A stretch of DNA of 45,082 nucleotides, from the NCBI GenBank assembly GCA_959596515.1, contig CAUFXR010000009.1, positions 1 to 45,082 of the forward strand. Reading direction: 5' to 3'. Below, piece by piece: positions 15,856 to 24,149 of this stretch (within the stretch, counting starts at the first letter, position 1; each line of letters opens with the position of its first letter). A program made the translations under genes and the position numbers. The notes under the pieces were generated by a model. That model was given only the letters and a program-made list of their open reading frames with translations, had not been told where the DNA came from and did no database searches. The stretch comes from an uncultured Oscillospiraceae bacterium (GTDB taxonomy: Bacteria; Bacillota; Clostridia; Oscillospirales; Acutalibacteraceae).

Positions 15856-17139
15856 ATGTTGGATTACTTATCGCTTGACAAAGCGCAGCTGCAGCAGAAG
15901 CAGAGACTTTTGCAAAAGTCCTACGATGATTTTAAAGCAAAAGGCTTAAAGCTGGATATGTCCAGGGGCAAGCCGGGAGCGGACCAAACCGATCTATCCG
16001 GGGGCATGTTCGATATTTTGAATAAGGATTCGGATTTCCGGTGTAAAAGCGGAGAGGATTGCCGCAATTACGGCTTACTGGAAGGCATTCCGGAGATGCG
16101 AGAGATGTTCGCCCAGCTGCTTGGGGTACCGGCAAAAAATGTTTTTGTGGGAGGCAACTCCAGCTTAAATATGATGTTCGACGCGATTTCCTGTATGATG
16201 AGCCAGGGAATCGGCGGGTGTGAGCCGTGGAACCGTCAAGGGACTATTAAATTTCTGTGCCCTGTGCCCGGCTACGACCGGCACTTTGGAATCACGGAAT
16301 TTTTCGGTATTGAGATGATCAATGTGCCGATGACCGATTTAGGCCCCGATATGAATATCGTGGAGGAACTGGTGGCATCCGACGAGAAGATCAAGGGAAT
16401 CTGGTGCGTACCGAAATACTCCAATCCTCAGGGAATTACTTATTCTGACGAAACGGTCCGTCGCTTCGCGGCGTTAAAGCCAGCGGCTAAGGACTTCCGG
16501 ATTATGTGGGATAACGCCTATGCGGTTCATGATTTAAACGATACTCCCGATCACCTCTTGAATCTGGTGGACGAATGTAAGAAGACTGGAAACGAAGATC
16601 TGCCGATTTTGTTCTGCTCTACCTCAAAAATCACTTTCCCTGGTTCTGGTGTCGCGGCCATGGCCGCCTCAGAAAGCAATATGGCAGTGTTCAGAAGAAA
16701 ATACCAGTATCAGACCATTGGTTATGATAAGCTGAACCAATTGAAGCATGTGCGCTTCTTTGGAAATTACCAGGGCCTTGTGGACCATATGCAGCTTCAC
16801 CGGGCAATTTTAGAGCCTAAGTTCCAGACAGTCCTCAGCCTTCTGGATGAGGAATTGCTGGGCAGGGGAGTAGCTTCCTGGACCAAGCCGAACGGCGGCT
16901 ATTTTGTCAGCGTCAATGTGCTTTCCGGCTGTGCATCCAGAGTGGTATCTTTGTGCAAGGAGGCTGGTGTGGTGCTGACCGGCGCCGGGGCCACCTATCC
17001 TTACGGCAAGGACCCGAACGACAGCAATATCCGCTTGGCGCCTACTTATCCGCCGGTATGTGAGTTAGAAATAGCGATGCAGCTGTTCTGCGTCTGCGTC
17101 AAATTGGCGGCGGTGGAAAAACTTCTGGAAGAAAAGTAA
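15856..17139 (+). CDS. PLP-dependent class I/II aminotransferase (probable aspartate aminotransferase subgroup)
   Basis: A 427-residue fold-type I aminotransferase. The ATG at 15856 follows AAGGAGG with 7-base spacing, so the upstream in-frame ATG at 15826 is ignored. Features visible: MSRGKPGADQTDLS near residue 37, VPKYSNPQGITYSDE near 194 (the substrate-carboxylate and PLP region with Asn), WDNAYAVHDL with the PLP-binding Asp and Tyr, and FCSTSKITFPGSG near 259 holding the Schiff-base lysine. The SRGKP start and this spacing fit the bacterial AspAT-like group that includes the Corynebacterium AspT type. Substrate is not certain, but aspartate formation next to asnS would be sensible. It ends at a strong terminator. 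Confidence 0.9.
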   Translation: MLDYLSLDKAQLQQKQRLLQKSYDDFKAKGLKLDMSRGKPGADQTDLSGGMFDILNKDSDFRCKSGEDCRNYGLLEGIPEMREMFAQLLGVPAKNVFVGGNSSLNMMFDAISCMMSQGIGGCEPWNRQGTIKFLCPVPGYDRHFGITEFFGIEMINVPMTDLGPDMNIVEELVASDEKIKGIWCVPKYSNPQGITYSDETVRRFAALKPAAKDFRIMWDNAYAVHDLNDTPDHLLNLVDECKKTGNEDLPILFCSTSKITFPGSGVAAMAASESNMAVFRRKYQYQTIGYDKLNQLKHVRFFGNYQGLVDHMQLHRAILEPKFQTVLSLLDEELLGRGVASWTKPNGGYFVSVNVLSGCASRVVSLCKEAGVVLTGAGATYPYGKDPNDSNIRLAPTYPPVCELEIAMQLFCVCVKLAAVEKLLEEK

Positions 17140-17162
17140 TCGAAAACCGCTGTTACAGCGTC

Positions 17163-17198
17163 AAAAACGGCCGCCGGCTGCTCCGGCGGCCGTTTTTT
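17163..17198 (+). terminator. Terminator after the aminotransferase gene
   Basis: CGGCCGCCGG pairs perfectly with CCGGCGGCCG across a 5-base loop, flanked by A and T runs, so it may act in both directions. Confidence 0.9.
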
Positions 17199-17377
17199 AT
17201 TGCGCAAGCCACCGGAAGCGCCGGATGGCCCGAGGTTTGCGCATCTGGCAGCATCGGGAAAATGCTGTTTGCGAAATCTATCGAAAGCTGTTTCGGAGTC
17301 TCTGAAGAAAAAATTGAAAATTTTGTGGCGCTACGTAAATATTTCCAAATTCTACTCTGTCGCGGCAGGACATTCCA

Positions 17378-17406
17378 TTGACTTTTCCTGATAAAAAACA
17401 TATAAT
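17378..17406 (+). promoter_or_regulatory. Sigma-A promoter of secDF
   Basis: TTGACT and a perfect TATAAT (17401-17406) are spaced by 17 bases, about 98 bases upstream of the secD start. The intervening leader shows no recognised riboswitch. Confidence 0.85.
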
Positions 17407-17503
17407 TAAACTTGTTACGTCTGCGAGTGGATATCGAAAGCTGTTTTGGGGACGTTTTCTCATATTTCTTCGCGGATACCAAACTACATTGGAGGATTTG
17501 CGC

Positions 17504-18910
17504 ATGAAGCGAGTAGCAAAACCGGTATTTTTTATCGTTGCCCTCCTGATCATCGCCCTGAGCGGTATGGCGTTTTTCGGCATCCACGGCAGGAACGGAG
17601 ATATCCCCGTTACCTACATAAAAGGGCTTAACGATATCAGATGGGGTATTGACATCAAAGGCGGCGTGGAGGCTACTTTCAGCCCCGCGGACGGCGTGCA
17701 GGCCACGCGAGAAGATATGGAGTCTGCGAAAGCCATTATCGAGCTCCGTCTGGTGAACAACAATATCACCGATTATGAGCTTTACGCGGATTACGATAAT
17801 GGAAAGGTCATCGTTCGTTTCCCCTGGAAAGAGGATGAAACCGATTTCGATCCGGAAGCTGCCGTAGAGGAACTTTCCGCAACCGCCCTATTGACCTTCC
17901 GGGAAGGCGGAGAATATGAAACCACCGAGATAGGATCAGACGGCCAGCCGATTTACAAGACTCCCGCGGGAACCACCGCTGAAAACGTGATTATGGACGG
18001 TAAGGACGTCGTATCCGCCAAGGCCGGTATGATCCAGGACGAAAACGGCGCGCAGCAGTTCGTGGTAGACCTGGAATTTAACGATGAAGGCAAGGAACTG
18101 TTCGGCGAGGCCACCAGCCGACTGGTAGGACAGACCATCTCCATCTGGATGGATGACGTGATGATCTCCCAGGCTACGGTAAAAGAAGCGATCACGGAAG
18201 GAAAATGCAACATTTCCGGTGATTTCACTTCCTCTGAGGCCGCCGCTTTGGCCAGTAAGATTCAGGCCGGTGCCCTGCCCTTTAAGCTGGAAACCACGAA
18301 CCTGAGAACCATCAACCCGACCCTGGGCGCTTCCGCTCTGAACGCGATGGCTTTGGCCGGCGCGATCGCTTTGGTTTTGGTTTGCCTGTTTATGTTAATT
18401 GTATACAGAGTTCCGGGCTTTGTAGCCTGTATCGCCCTGTTGGGACAGGTTGCCCTGTCTCTGGCTTGCGTATCCGGCTTCTTTAACTTTGTGCCCAGCT
18501 TCACCCTGACCCTGCCCGGTATCGCCGGTGTCATTCTTTCCATCGGTATGGGCGTGGACGCTAATATTATTACCAACGAGCGCATCAAGGAGGAACTGAG
18601 AGCCGGAAAGACCTTGGACGGCGCGATCCGTATCGGCAGCAAGACCAGCTTCGCCGCCATCTTTGACGGCAATATCACGGTAATTATTGTGGCCGTGATC
18701 CTGATGCTGGTATTCGGTCCCAGTAATATTTTGTCCGGAATTTTTGGCGCTTCCACCACGGGAACCATTTATTCTTTCGGCTACACCCTGCTGGTAGGCG
18801 TCATCGGCAACTTCCTCATGGGCGTCACCGCCTCCCGCCTGATGCTTTCGTCCCTGTCGGGATATAAGTTCATGCGCAAAAAATCTTGGTACGGAGGTGG
18901 CGCAGAATGA
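17504..18910 (+). CDS. secD: Protein translocase subunit SecD
   Basis: A 468-residue inner-membrane component of the Sec secretion machinery, which uses the proton gradient to complete export of preproteins through SecYEG. The N-terminal helix (residues about 5-28) is followed by DIRWGIDIKGGVEATFSP, the conserved D1 motif, then a periplasmic P1 region. The C-terminal half has five further helices with LTLPGIAGVILSIGMGVDANIITNERIKEEL (D5/D6 region) around residues 340-370. The ATG at 17504 is chosen for the GGAGG 9-13 bases before it; the longer upstream frame overlaps the promoter. It overlaps secF by four bases. Confidence 0.96.
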   Translation: MKRVAKPVFFIVALLIIALSGMAFFGIHGRNGDIPVTYIKGLNDIRWGIDIKGGVEATFSPADGVQATREDMESAKAIIELRLVNNNITDYELYADYDNGKVIVRFPWKEDETDFDPEAAVEELSATALLTFREGGEYETTEIGSDGQPIYKTPAGTTAENVIMDGKDVVSAKAGMIQDENGAQQFVVDLEFNDEGKELFGEATSRLVGQTISIWMDDVMISQATVKEAITEGKCNISGDFTSSEAAALASKIQAGALPFKLETTNLRTINPTLGASALNAMALAGAIALVLVCLFMLIVYRVPGFVACIALLGQVALSLACVSGFFNFVPSFTLTLPGIAGVILSIGMGVDANIITNERIKEELRAGKTLDGAIRIGSKTSFAAIFDGNITVIIVAVILMLVFGPSNILSGIFGASTTGTIYSFGYTLLVGVIGNFLMGVTASRLMLSSLSGYKFMRKKSWYGGGAE

Positions 18911-19869
18911 AATTCCATCAGTTTAAAATCAGATTCGTAGAAAATAAAAAGATTTATTTTGGTATTTCCATCGCGGTGCTGCTGATCGGTATAATTTTCA
19001 ACGTGATTTTCGGCGCGAAACTGGATATTCAGTTTACCGGCGGCGCGATCGCGAACTACTCTTTTACCGGTGAGATCAATACCGATGAGCTGGCAGCTCT
19101 GGTGGAGGAAACCACTGGAAAGAGCGTCAATGTCAATGAGAGCACCGACATTGTGGCCGGCGAGGACGGTACGATTAACAATAACGTGTCCATCGAGTTC
19201 GCTGGCAACGACGCGTTGTCTCTGGAAAACCAAAAGGCTATGGAAGAGGCGATTCAGGAAAAGTATCCGGATAACGGCTTCCAAAAGCTGGAATCCGACT
19301 CGGTTGACCCGGTCAACGGTGAGAAATTTCTTCTGAAATGTCTTTGCGCGGTAGGCTTGGCCGCTATTCTGATGATCATTTATATCGCTTTCCGGTTCCG
19401 GAAGATCGGCGGATGGTCCGCCGGCGTGGTGGCGGTAATTGCTCTGCTTCACGATGTGGCGATTATTTACTTTACCTTTGTGGTATTCCGCATGCCGGTA
19501 GATGATAATTTCATCGCCGTGGTTCTGACGATACTGGGTTACTCCCTGAACGACACCATCATCATTTATGACCGTATCCGTGAAAACAGGCGGATTTTAG
19601 GGCCGAAGGCGGAAATTGGCGAGCTGGTGAATGCCAGCATCAATCAGACCTTAACCCGGACCATCAATACCTCTGTGGCGACGGTAATGGCGGTAGGCGT
19701 TGTAGTCGTTGTGGGCCTGGTGTACAATTTGTCTTCCGTGGTCACCTTTGCTCTCCCGCTGATGTTCGGTATTATCTGCGGATGCTATTCCAGCACCTGT
19801 ATCACCGGACCTCTCTGGGTGGTGTGGCGCCGGTACCGCGCGAAGAAATTGGATGCGAAAAAAGCATAA
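18907..19869 (+). CDS. secF: Protein translocase subunit SecF
   Basis: A 320-residue membrane partner of SecD. The first helix (about residues 16-36) is followed by LDIQFTGGAIANYSF, a periplasmic domain, and the conserved block LTILGYSLNDTIIIYDRIRENRR near residues 210-232, then further helices. The start ATG overlaps the secD stop (ATGA) and is preceded by GGAGGTGG, so the two are coupled. The tail RAKKLDAKKA is basic and cytosolic. The order secD-secF as separate genes is common in Clostridia, where some species have a fused SecDF. Confidence 0.96.
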   Translation: MKFHQFKIRFVENKKIYFGISIAVLLIGIIFNVIFGAKLDIQFTGGAIANYSFTGEINTDELAALVEETTGKSVNVNESTDIVAGEDGTINNNVSIEFAGNDALSLENQKAMEEAIQEKYPDNGFQKLESDSVDPVNGEKFLLKCLCAVGLAAILMIIYIAFRFRKIGGWSAGVVAVIALLHDVAIIYFTFVVFRMPVDDNFIAVVLTILGYSLNDTIIIYDRIRENRRILGPKAEIGELVNASINQTLTRTINTSVATVMAVGVVVVVGLVYNLSSVVTFALPLMFGIICGCYSSTCITGPLWVVWRRYRAKKLDAKKA

Positions 19870-19898
19870 ATCCGGTAAAGCTAACATACAGAATTTGG

Positions 19899-19931
19899 AA
19901 AGGCCATTCGCGGCGCGCGGATGGCCTTTTT
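19899..19931 (+). terminator. Terminator of secDF
   Basis: A 13-bp stem (AAAGGCCATTCGC with GCGGATGGCCTTT, one G-U pair) and a T-run. The ATG at 19921 lies inside it, which argues against that codon starting the next gene. Confidence 0.88.
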
Positions 19932-19947
19932 GAAAGGAGGAACAGCA

Positions 19948-20748
19948 TTGGCGCTGGGAATTTCAACGGCGTGCCTTTATCCTATGGTGATGGAGGATAG
20001 CCTGCAGACCCTGATCGATTTGGGATTTCGGGAATTTGAGATTTTTATCAATACCTATTCTGAGATGGAGCCGGAATTTCTGGCCCTGCTGGAAGAAAAG
20101 ATGCGGCCTCAGGGGTGCCGAGTGAAGTCTCTGCATCCTTTCACCTCAGGCTTTGAATCTTATCTGCTGTTTTCCAATTACGAGCGGCGGTTTCAGGATG
20201 GTGCTTTTTTTTACCGCCGGTATTTTGAGATGGCCCGGCGGCTGGGAGCGGAAATCCTGGTGATTCATGGGGATCGAAGTTTTGAAAAAAGCGGCTTGAA
20301 TGATGAGGAGTATTACGAGCGTTTTGGAATTCTTTCCCGAATCGCCCGGGAATACGGCGTTACGCTGGCTCAGGAAAATGTGAACGCCTTTCGCAGCCAG
20401 GACTGCGGTTTTATCCGGAATATGCGAGAATATTTAAAGGATGACGCTAACTTTGTGCTGGATGTGAAGCAGGCGGTCCGTTCAGGAAGGGATCCCTATG
20501 AGATGTGTGAGGCCATGGGGGAAAATTTGGTACATGTCCATATTAACGACAACATGCCTGGACGGGATTGTTTGTTGCCAGGACGCGGAAAAATGGATTA
20601 CGCTCGGCTGCTGAAAATTCTCAGAAAGAACCATTATGACGGAGATTTTATTATCGAGGTATACCGAAAGGATTTTACCCAGCTTTCAGAATTGACGGAC
20701 GCTTACCGCTTTCTTCAATCTTCTGGTTTTGAGTTTCGCACTGGATAA
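19948..20748 (+). CDS. Sugar phosphate isomerase/epimerase-like TIM-barrel protein
   Basis: A 266-residue protein of the xylose-isomerase-like TIM barrel superfamily (AP endonuclease family 2 fold). The start is the TTG at 19948, with AAGGAGG 7 bases upstream. Visible barrel motifs include LGISTACLYP at the first strand, FREFEIFIN, EILVIHGDRSF, VTLAQENVNAF with a metal-binding Glu, FVLDVKQAVRSG, LVHVHINDNMPGRDCLLPGRGKMDY with the metal-binding His and Asp, and FIIEVYRKDF. These match the metal-dependent isomerase/epimerase pattern. The substrate is unknown. It stands alone after the secDF terminator, only about 30 bases past it, so it may depend on read-through or an unseen promoter. Confidence 0.87.
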   Translation: MALGISTACLYPMVMEDSLQTLIDLGFREFEIFINTYSEMEPEFLALLEEKMRPQGCRVKSLHPFTSGFESYLLFSNYERRFQDGAFFYRRYFEMARRLGAEILVIHGDRSFEKSGLNDEEYYERFGILSRIAREYGVTLAQENVNAFRSQDCGFIRNMREYLKDDANFVLDVKQAVRSGRDPYEMCEAMGENLVHVHINDNMPGRDCLLPGRGKMDYARLLKILRKNHYDGDFIIEVYRKDFTQLSELTDAYRFLQSSGFEFRTG

Positions 20749-20754
20749 ATTTTC

Positions 20755-20783
20755 TTGCGGGGAAAGAAACAGTGTGCTATACT
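20755..20783 (+). promoter_or_regulatory. Sigma-A promoter of nrdR
   Basis: TTGCGG (20755-20760) and TATACT (20778-20783) are separated by 17 bases, about 75 bases upstream of the nrdR start. Confidence 0.7.
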
Positions 20784-20859
20784 ACAATTATGGTAATGTT
20801 TTCGATTCTATCGTCAAATTGATTTTTGTCATGCGCTTTATTAAAGGAGGGAAAGAGTT

Positions 20860-21318
20860 TTGAAGTGTCCGTTTTGTGGCTATGAAGAAAGCAAGGTAGT
20901 AGACTCCAGACCAGCCGATGACGGGGAAAGAATCCGCAGAAGACGGGAATGCCTTGGCTGCGGCAAGCGCTTCACTACCTATGAGGTGATCGAAACAGTT
21001 CCTGTAATTGTTATTAAAAAGGATAAGTCCCGCGAGGTATTCGACCGAAACAAGCTGATTAATGGCCTGCTGCGCGCCTGCGCCAACCGGCCGATCTCAA
21101 TTGCAGCCATCGAAAAAATGGTGGATGATATTGAGACAAAGCTTCAAAATTCTTTGGATCGGGAGGTTTCATCCACCCTGATTGGAGAATATGCCATGGA
21201 GGCGCTGAAAGAGGTGGACGAGGTGGCCTATGTGCGATTCGCTTCGGTATACCGCCAATTTAAGGATATTAATTCCTTCCTTGAGGAATTAAACCAATTG
21301 ATGAAAAACAAAAATTAG
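20860..21318 (+). CDS. nrdR: Transcriptional repressor NrdR
   Basis: A 152-residue repressor of ribonucleotide reductase genes that senses ATP/dATP. The N-terminal zinc ribbon reads CPFCGY then ECLGCGKRFTTYE (Cys 3, 6, 31 and 34), followed by an ATP-cone domain from about residue 46 (VIVIKKDKSREVFDRNKLINGLLRAC region). Length is that of the family. The TTG start lies 9 bases after AAAGGAGGG and gives the canonical MKCPFCG beginning. The gene ends with a hairpin at 21371. Confidence 0.96.
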   Translation: MKCPFCGYEESKVVDSRPADDGERIRRRRECLGCGKRFTTYEVIETVPVIVIKKDKSREVFDRNKLINGLLRACANRPISIAAIEKMVDDIETKLQNSLDREVSSTLIGEYAMEALKEVDEVAYVRFASVYRQFKDINSFLEELNQLMKNKN

Positions 21319-21370
21319 TATTTTAATTTCCCCAATAGGCACATTGTTTCCCCGATCTACACAAAAAGTG

Positions 21371-21412
21371 GAGCGAGAGTGTGTTGGAAAAACCAATGCG
21401 TCTCGCTTTTTC
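21371..21412 (+). terminator. Terminator after nrdR
   Basis: AGCGAGA pairs with TCTCGCT, with an inner TTGG/CCAA extension, followed by TTTTT. Confidence 0.75.
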
Positions 21413-21682
21413 TATTTCTGACCGTGCCTCCTCGTACCGGAGTCTTATACCCAGATCCCTCGAAATAAAACGACTGAGAGTATGCCATATAGGACAATAT
21501 ACAGCGTTAAATCGGTATAAGACCGTATCTGTAAGGCAGACTGATAACATGTTTGTGGGCATGCGTTAGCGTAGGTGTTCTGGGGATAGGTAGAAAGTAG
21601 GGAAAGCATGGATTGGATTGTGACGAAACAAACAAGGTAAACAACAAAAATGAAATAAAGAAAAATAGTTAGAGAAAATTTT
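21413..21682. other. Intergenic segment bounded by two terminators
   Basis: About 270 AT-richer bases between the nrdR terminator and a second strong hairpin. No protein-coding frame here has family features. The presence of its own downstream terminator suggests that a short RNA could be made from it, but I see no good promoter. Confidence 0.3.
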
Positions 21683-21715
21683 AAGCCGCTGGATTCCAAA
21701 TCCAGCGGCTTTTTT
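21683..21715 (+). terminator. Strong terminator before the polysaccharide deacetylase gene
   Basis: A perfect 13-bp stem (AAGCCGCTGGATT with AATCCAGCGGCTT) with a very short loop, then TTTT. Confidence 0.85.
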
Positions 21716-21774
21716 GTGTCTTTCAAACATAAGAAAACCCTTTGGCGCATAAGCTTCACCAAGGGGGGATCACG

Positions 21775-22542
21775 GTGAGATTTTTTGTGCTGACTAAAAA
21801 GAAACTGCTGGCTTTTGGCTGCTGTGTGCTGGTGGGAGCGCTGGTTGTAATGATCGGCTTTCAGGGCGCGGGCGCCATCTTGCAGACTGTGGCGTCCCCG
21901 AGGAAAAGCCCGATTTATTCTGTACAAAGAGAAGATAAGGTGGTTTCCCTTACCTTTGATACCGCCTGGGGAAACGGGCAGACAGAGGACATTCTAAATA
22001 TTTTAGAGCAATATGGGGTAAAAAGTACCTTTTTCGTCACAGGACAATGGACCGAGGAATATCCGGATATGGTGAAAGCCATGAGCGATCGGGGGCATGA
22101 CGTGTGCAATTATTCCGATACCCATCCGCATATGCCACAGATCGACAGGCAGAGCCAGTTGACGGAAATCACCGGCTGTAATGAAAAAATCAAGGAAATC
22201 ACCGGCCTTAGCCCTATTTTATTCCGCCCGCCATACGGGGATTATAATAACTCGGTGGTGGAAACCGCCAATGACCTGGGAATGTATTGTATTCAATGGA
22301 ATATCGACAGCTACGATTGGCAAGATCCTTCGCCGGAAAATATGAAGAATCGTATTTTATCCCAACTACAGCCAGGCGCCATCATCCTTCTGCACAACGG
22401 CGCGGAAACCACCCTCCAAACCTTGCCCGCCGCTATCGCTGCCATTCAGGGGGAGGGGTATCAGATCATACCAGTTTCCCAGCTATTATTATCCGGCCCT
22501 TACCTTGTCGATCATGAGGGAAAACAAATTTCCCAGCCATAA
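21775..22542 (+). CDS. PdaB-like polysaccharide deacetylase with a substituted metal-site histidine
   Basis: A 255-residue NodB-fold (CE4) protein with an N-terminal signal anchor (residues about 10-33), so it should act outside the membrane. In spore formers the PdaB group is tied to cortex formation. The start is the GTG at 21775 after AAGGGGGGAT. Motif 1 reads LTFDTAWGN (the catalytic-base Asp is present; the second metal-binding Asp is replaced, as in the PdaB group). Motif 2 reads CNYSDTHPHM, where relatives as I recall them have CNHSDTHPHM, so the first metal-binding His is Tyr. Motif 3 is FRPPYGDYN, and IDSYDW and LLHNGAET follow. Activity may be altered. It is monocistronic. Confidence 0.9.
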   Translation: MRFFVLTKKKLLAFGCCVLVGALVVMIGFQGAGAILQTVASPRKSPIYSVQREDKVVSLTFDTAWGNGQTEDILNILEQYGVKSTFFVTGQWTEEYPDMVKAMSDRGHDVCNYSDTHPHMPQIDRQSQLTEITGCNEKIKEITGLSPILFRPPYGDYNNSVVETANDLGMYCIQWNIDSYDWQDPSPENMKNRILSQLQPGAIILLHNGAETTLQTLPAAIAAIQGEGYQIIPVSQLLLSGPYLVDHEGKQISQP

Positions 22543-22680
22543 ACCGGTTGGTTTATCCCTTAAAAACCGGTTCGATAAAACTGTAGTTACTATCTGCTCA
22601 TCATCAGGAATCTACGACAGAAGCTCAGAGATCAAAAGAAAAGTCAAGACTTTCGGACCTGTGGTGACCCTGATTTGTGA
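22543..22680. other. Short spacer after the deacetylase gene
   Basis: No gene is visible. Two AACCGGTT palindromes occur about 20 bases apart (near 22542-22573), without a T-run that would make them a terminator. Confidence 0.3.
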
Positions 22681-22839
22681 AAGCACATAGCAAAATGCCC
22701 GCAATAGAAATCTTGTAACAAAAAACTCGTAACAGAAAGCGCATAGCGAAAAGCGCGCAACAGGAAGCGCATAGCGAAAAGCTCGTAACAGGAAGCACAT
22801 AGCGAAAAGCCCGCAACAGGAAGCGCATAGCGAAAAGAG
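22681..22839. repeat. 28-bp tandem repeat array, about six copies
   Basis: The unit is a 28-base block: GAAGCGCATAGCGA followed by AAAGCTCGTAACAG. The two 14-base halves resemble each other (AAGC, C, TA, C in register), so the array grew from a 14-base monomer. The first two copies are the most diverged and the last is cut by the hydF terminator. There are no spacers, so it is not a CRISPR array. The 28-base period is not a multiple of three, which excludes a repeated peptide. Confidence 0.88.
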
Positions 22840-22873
22840 GGAAGATAAGCGTTGCGTTACTTATCTTCCCTCT
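22836..22873 (-). terminator. Terminator of the hydrogenase maturation operon
   Basis: A perfect 14-bp stem (AGAGGGAAGATAAG with CTTATCTTCCCTCT) lies 22 bases beyond the hydF stop and is followed on the minus strand by a T-rich stretch. Confidence 0.85.
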
Positions 22874-22895
22874 GTTGGTTGTTTTTAGGCTCGAT

Positions 22896-24086
22896 TTACA
22901 AATCGATTTTATTTAGAATACCGGAGAGCTTGGCAATAGCCACACCGTAGTTGGTGATGGGCACTCCTTGGCTTTTAGCCCGTTCAATACGGGACATAAC
23001 GTGGCGGCGGTTAAACATGCAGGCGCCGCAATGGATAATCAGGTCATAGCCAGATAAATCCTGGGGAAAGGCCGGTCCGCCAACCACATCCACTGTCAGC
23101 CCCCGCCCCACTTTATTCCGCAGCATCCGCGGCAGCTTTTCCCGGCCGATATCCTCAGACAAAGGTGCGTGAGTGCAGGCCTCGGCGATTAATACCTTGG
23201 AGTTCTCCGTTAAACTGTCGATGGCGGCAGCGCCCTGGACAAACTCCGCAAGATCTCCCTTGTAATGGGCAAAGAGTACGGAAAAGGAGGTGAGCTTGCT
23301 TTCTTTTGGCTTTTTCTCATACACGGTTTTAAATACCTGGGAATCAGTGATGATCCATTTTGGCGGTTCCTTTAAAGCGGCAAGGGCCTGATCCAGTTTG
23401 TCTGTGGTACAGCTCATTACCAGGCATTTGTGATCTAGAAGATCCCGGATGGTCTGTACCTGTGGTAAAATCAGTCGCCCCTTTGGCGCCTGAATATCCT
23501 GTGGCATGACCAAAAGCACGCAGTCCTCCGGGGAAACCAGGTGACCCGTGATACTCTCCTGCTCATAGTCCTCAGGCAGGAGCCGAATCAGTTCCTCACG
23601 AACCTTGTCAATACCTTCCCTGGTTTTGGTGCTGACCAGTATCGGGGAAAGGCCGTAATCTTTTTTTAGAACCTCCAAATAGGCTTGGGGGTCTTCTAAG
23701 AGGTCCGATTTATTCACCACGGCGAGAATTGGCGTTTTTTTCTCTTTTAGCAAAGAAATCCATTCTTTTTCCTGGGTGACGGCGCGGCCATCAAATACCA
23801 GTATAGCGATATCGGTTTTATCCAGGGCCTGCCGGGTCTTTTCCACCCGAAGCCTGCCCAGTTCGCCCTCGTCATCAAAACCGGCGGTATCGATCAGCAT
23901 GCAAGGACCGATGCCGTGGATCTCCATAGCTTTATAAACAGGATCGGTAGTAGTGCCGGCGTAATCAGAAACCAGAGCGATATCCTGGTTGGTGATGGCG
24001 TTGATAAGAGAGGATTTTCCGCTGTTCCGTCGGCCGTATAAACCGATATGGACACGGTTGGCGCTTGGGGTGTTTGACAGGCTCAT
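22896..24086 (-). CDS. hydF: [FeFe]-hydrogenase maturation GTPase HydF
   Basis: A 396-residue scaffold and GTPase on which the 2Fe subcluster of the H-cluster is assembled before transfer to the hydrogenase. The N-terminal G domain shows GRRNSGKSS (P-loop, residues about 18-26), the TTTDP switch, DTAGFDD and NKSD. The C-terminal cluster-binding domain has ACTHAPLSED followed about 50 residues later by HCGACMFNRR, matching the HydF CxH...HCxxC pattern. The ATG is preceded by AAAGGAGG. It is the last gene of the minus-strand set regulator-hydE-hydG-hydF. Confidence 0.97.
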   Translation of the reverse strand: MSLSNTPSANRVHIGLYGRRNSGKSSLINAITNQDIALVSDYAGTTTDPVYKAMEIHGIGPCMLIDTAGFDDEGELGRLRVEKTRQALDKTDIAILVFDGRAVTQEKEWISLLKEKKTPILAVVNKSDLLEDPQAYLEVLKKDYGLSPILVSTKTREGIDKVREELIRLLPEDYEQESITGHLVSPEDCVLLVMPQDIQAPKGRLILPQVQTIRDLLDHKCLVMSCTTDKLDQALAALKEPPKWIITDSQVFKTVYEKKPKESKLTSFSVLFAHYKGDLAEFVQGAAAIDSLTENSKVLIAEACTHAPLSEDIGREKLPRMLRNKVGRGLTVDVVGGPAFPQDLSGYDLIIHCGACMFNRRHVMSRIERAKSQGVPITNYGVAIAKLSGILNKIDL

Positions 24087-24149
24087 GAACGAGGCCTCCT
24101 TTCAGGGAATACCGATGTGTTTGCAATGCGTAGAAAACGCGAGATGTTT

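Noticed and set aside
22612..22828. Minus-strand Leu/Arg/Phe/Cys-rich repeat proteins over the 28-bp array
   Set aside because: The period is not a multiple of three, so the frame changes with each unit; there is no ribosome binding site.
22681..22839. CRISPR array
   Set aside because: The 28-base units are directly adjacent with no spacers, and no cas genes are present.
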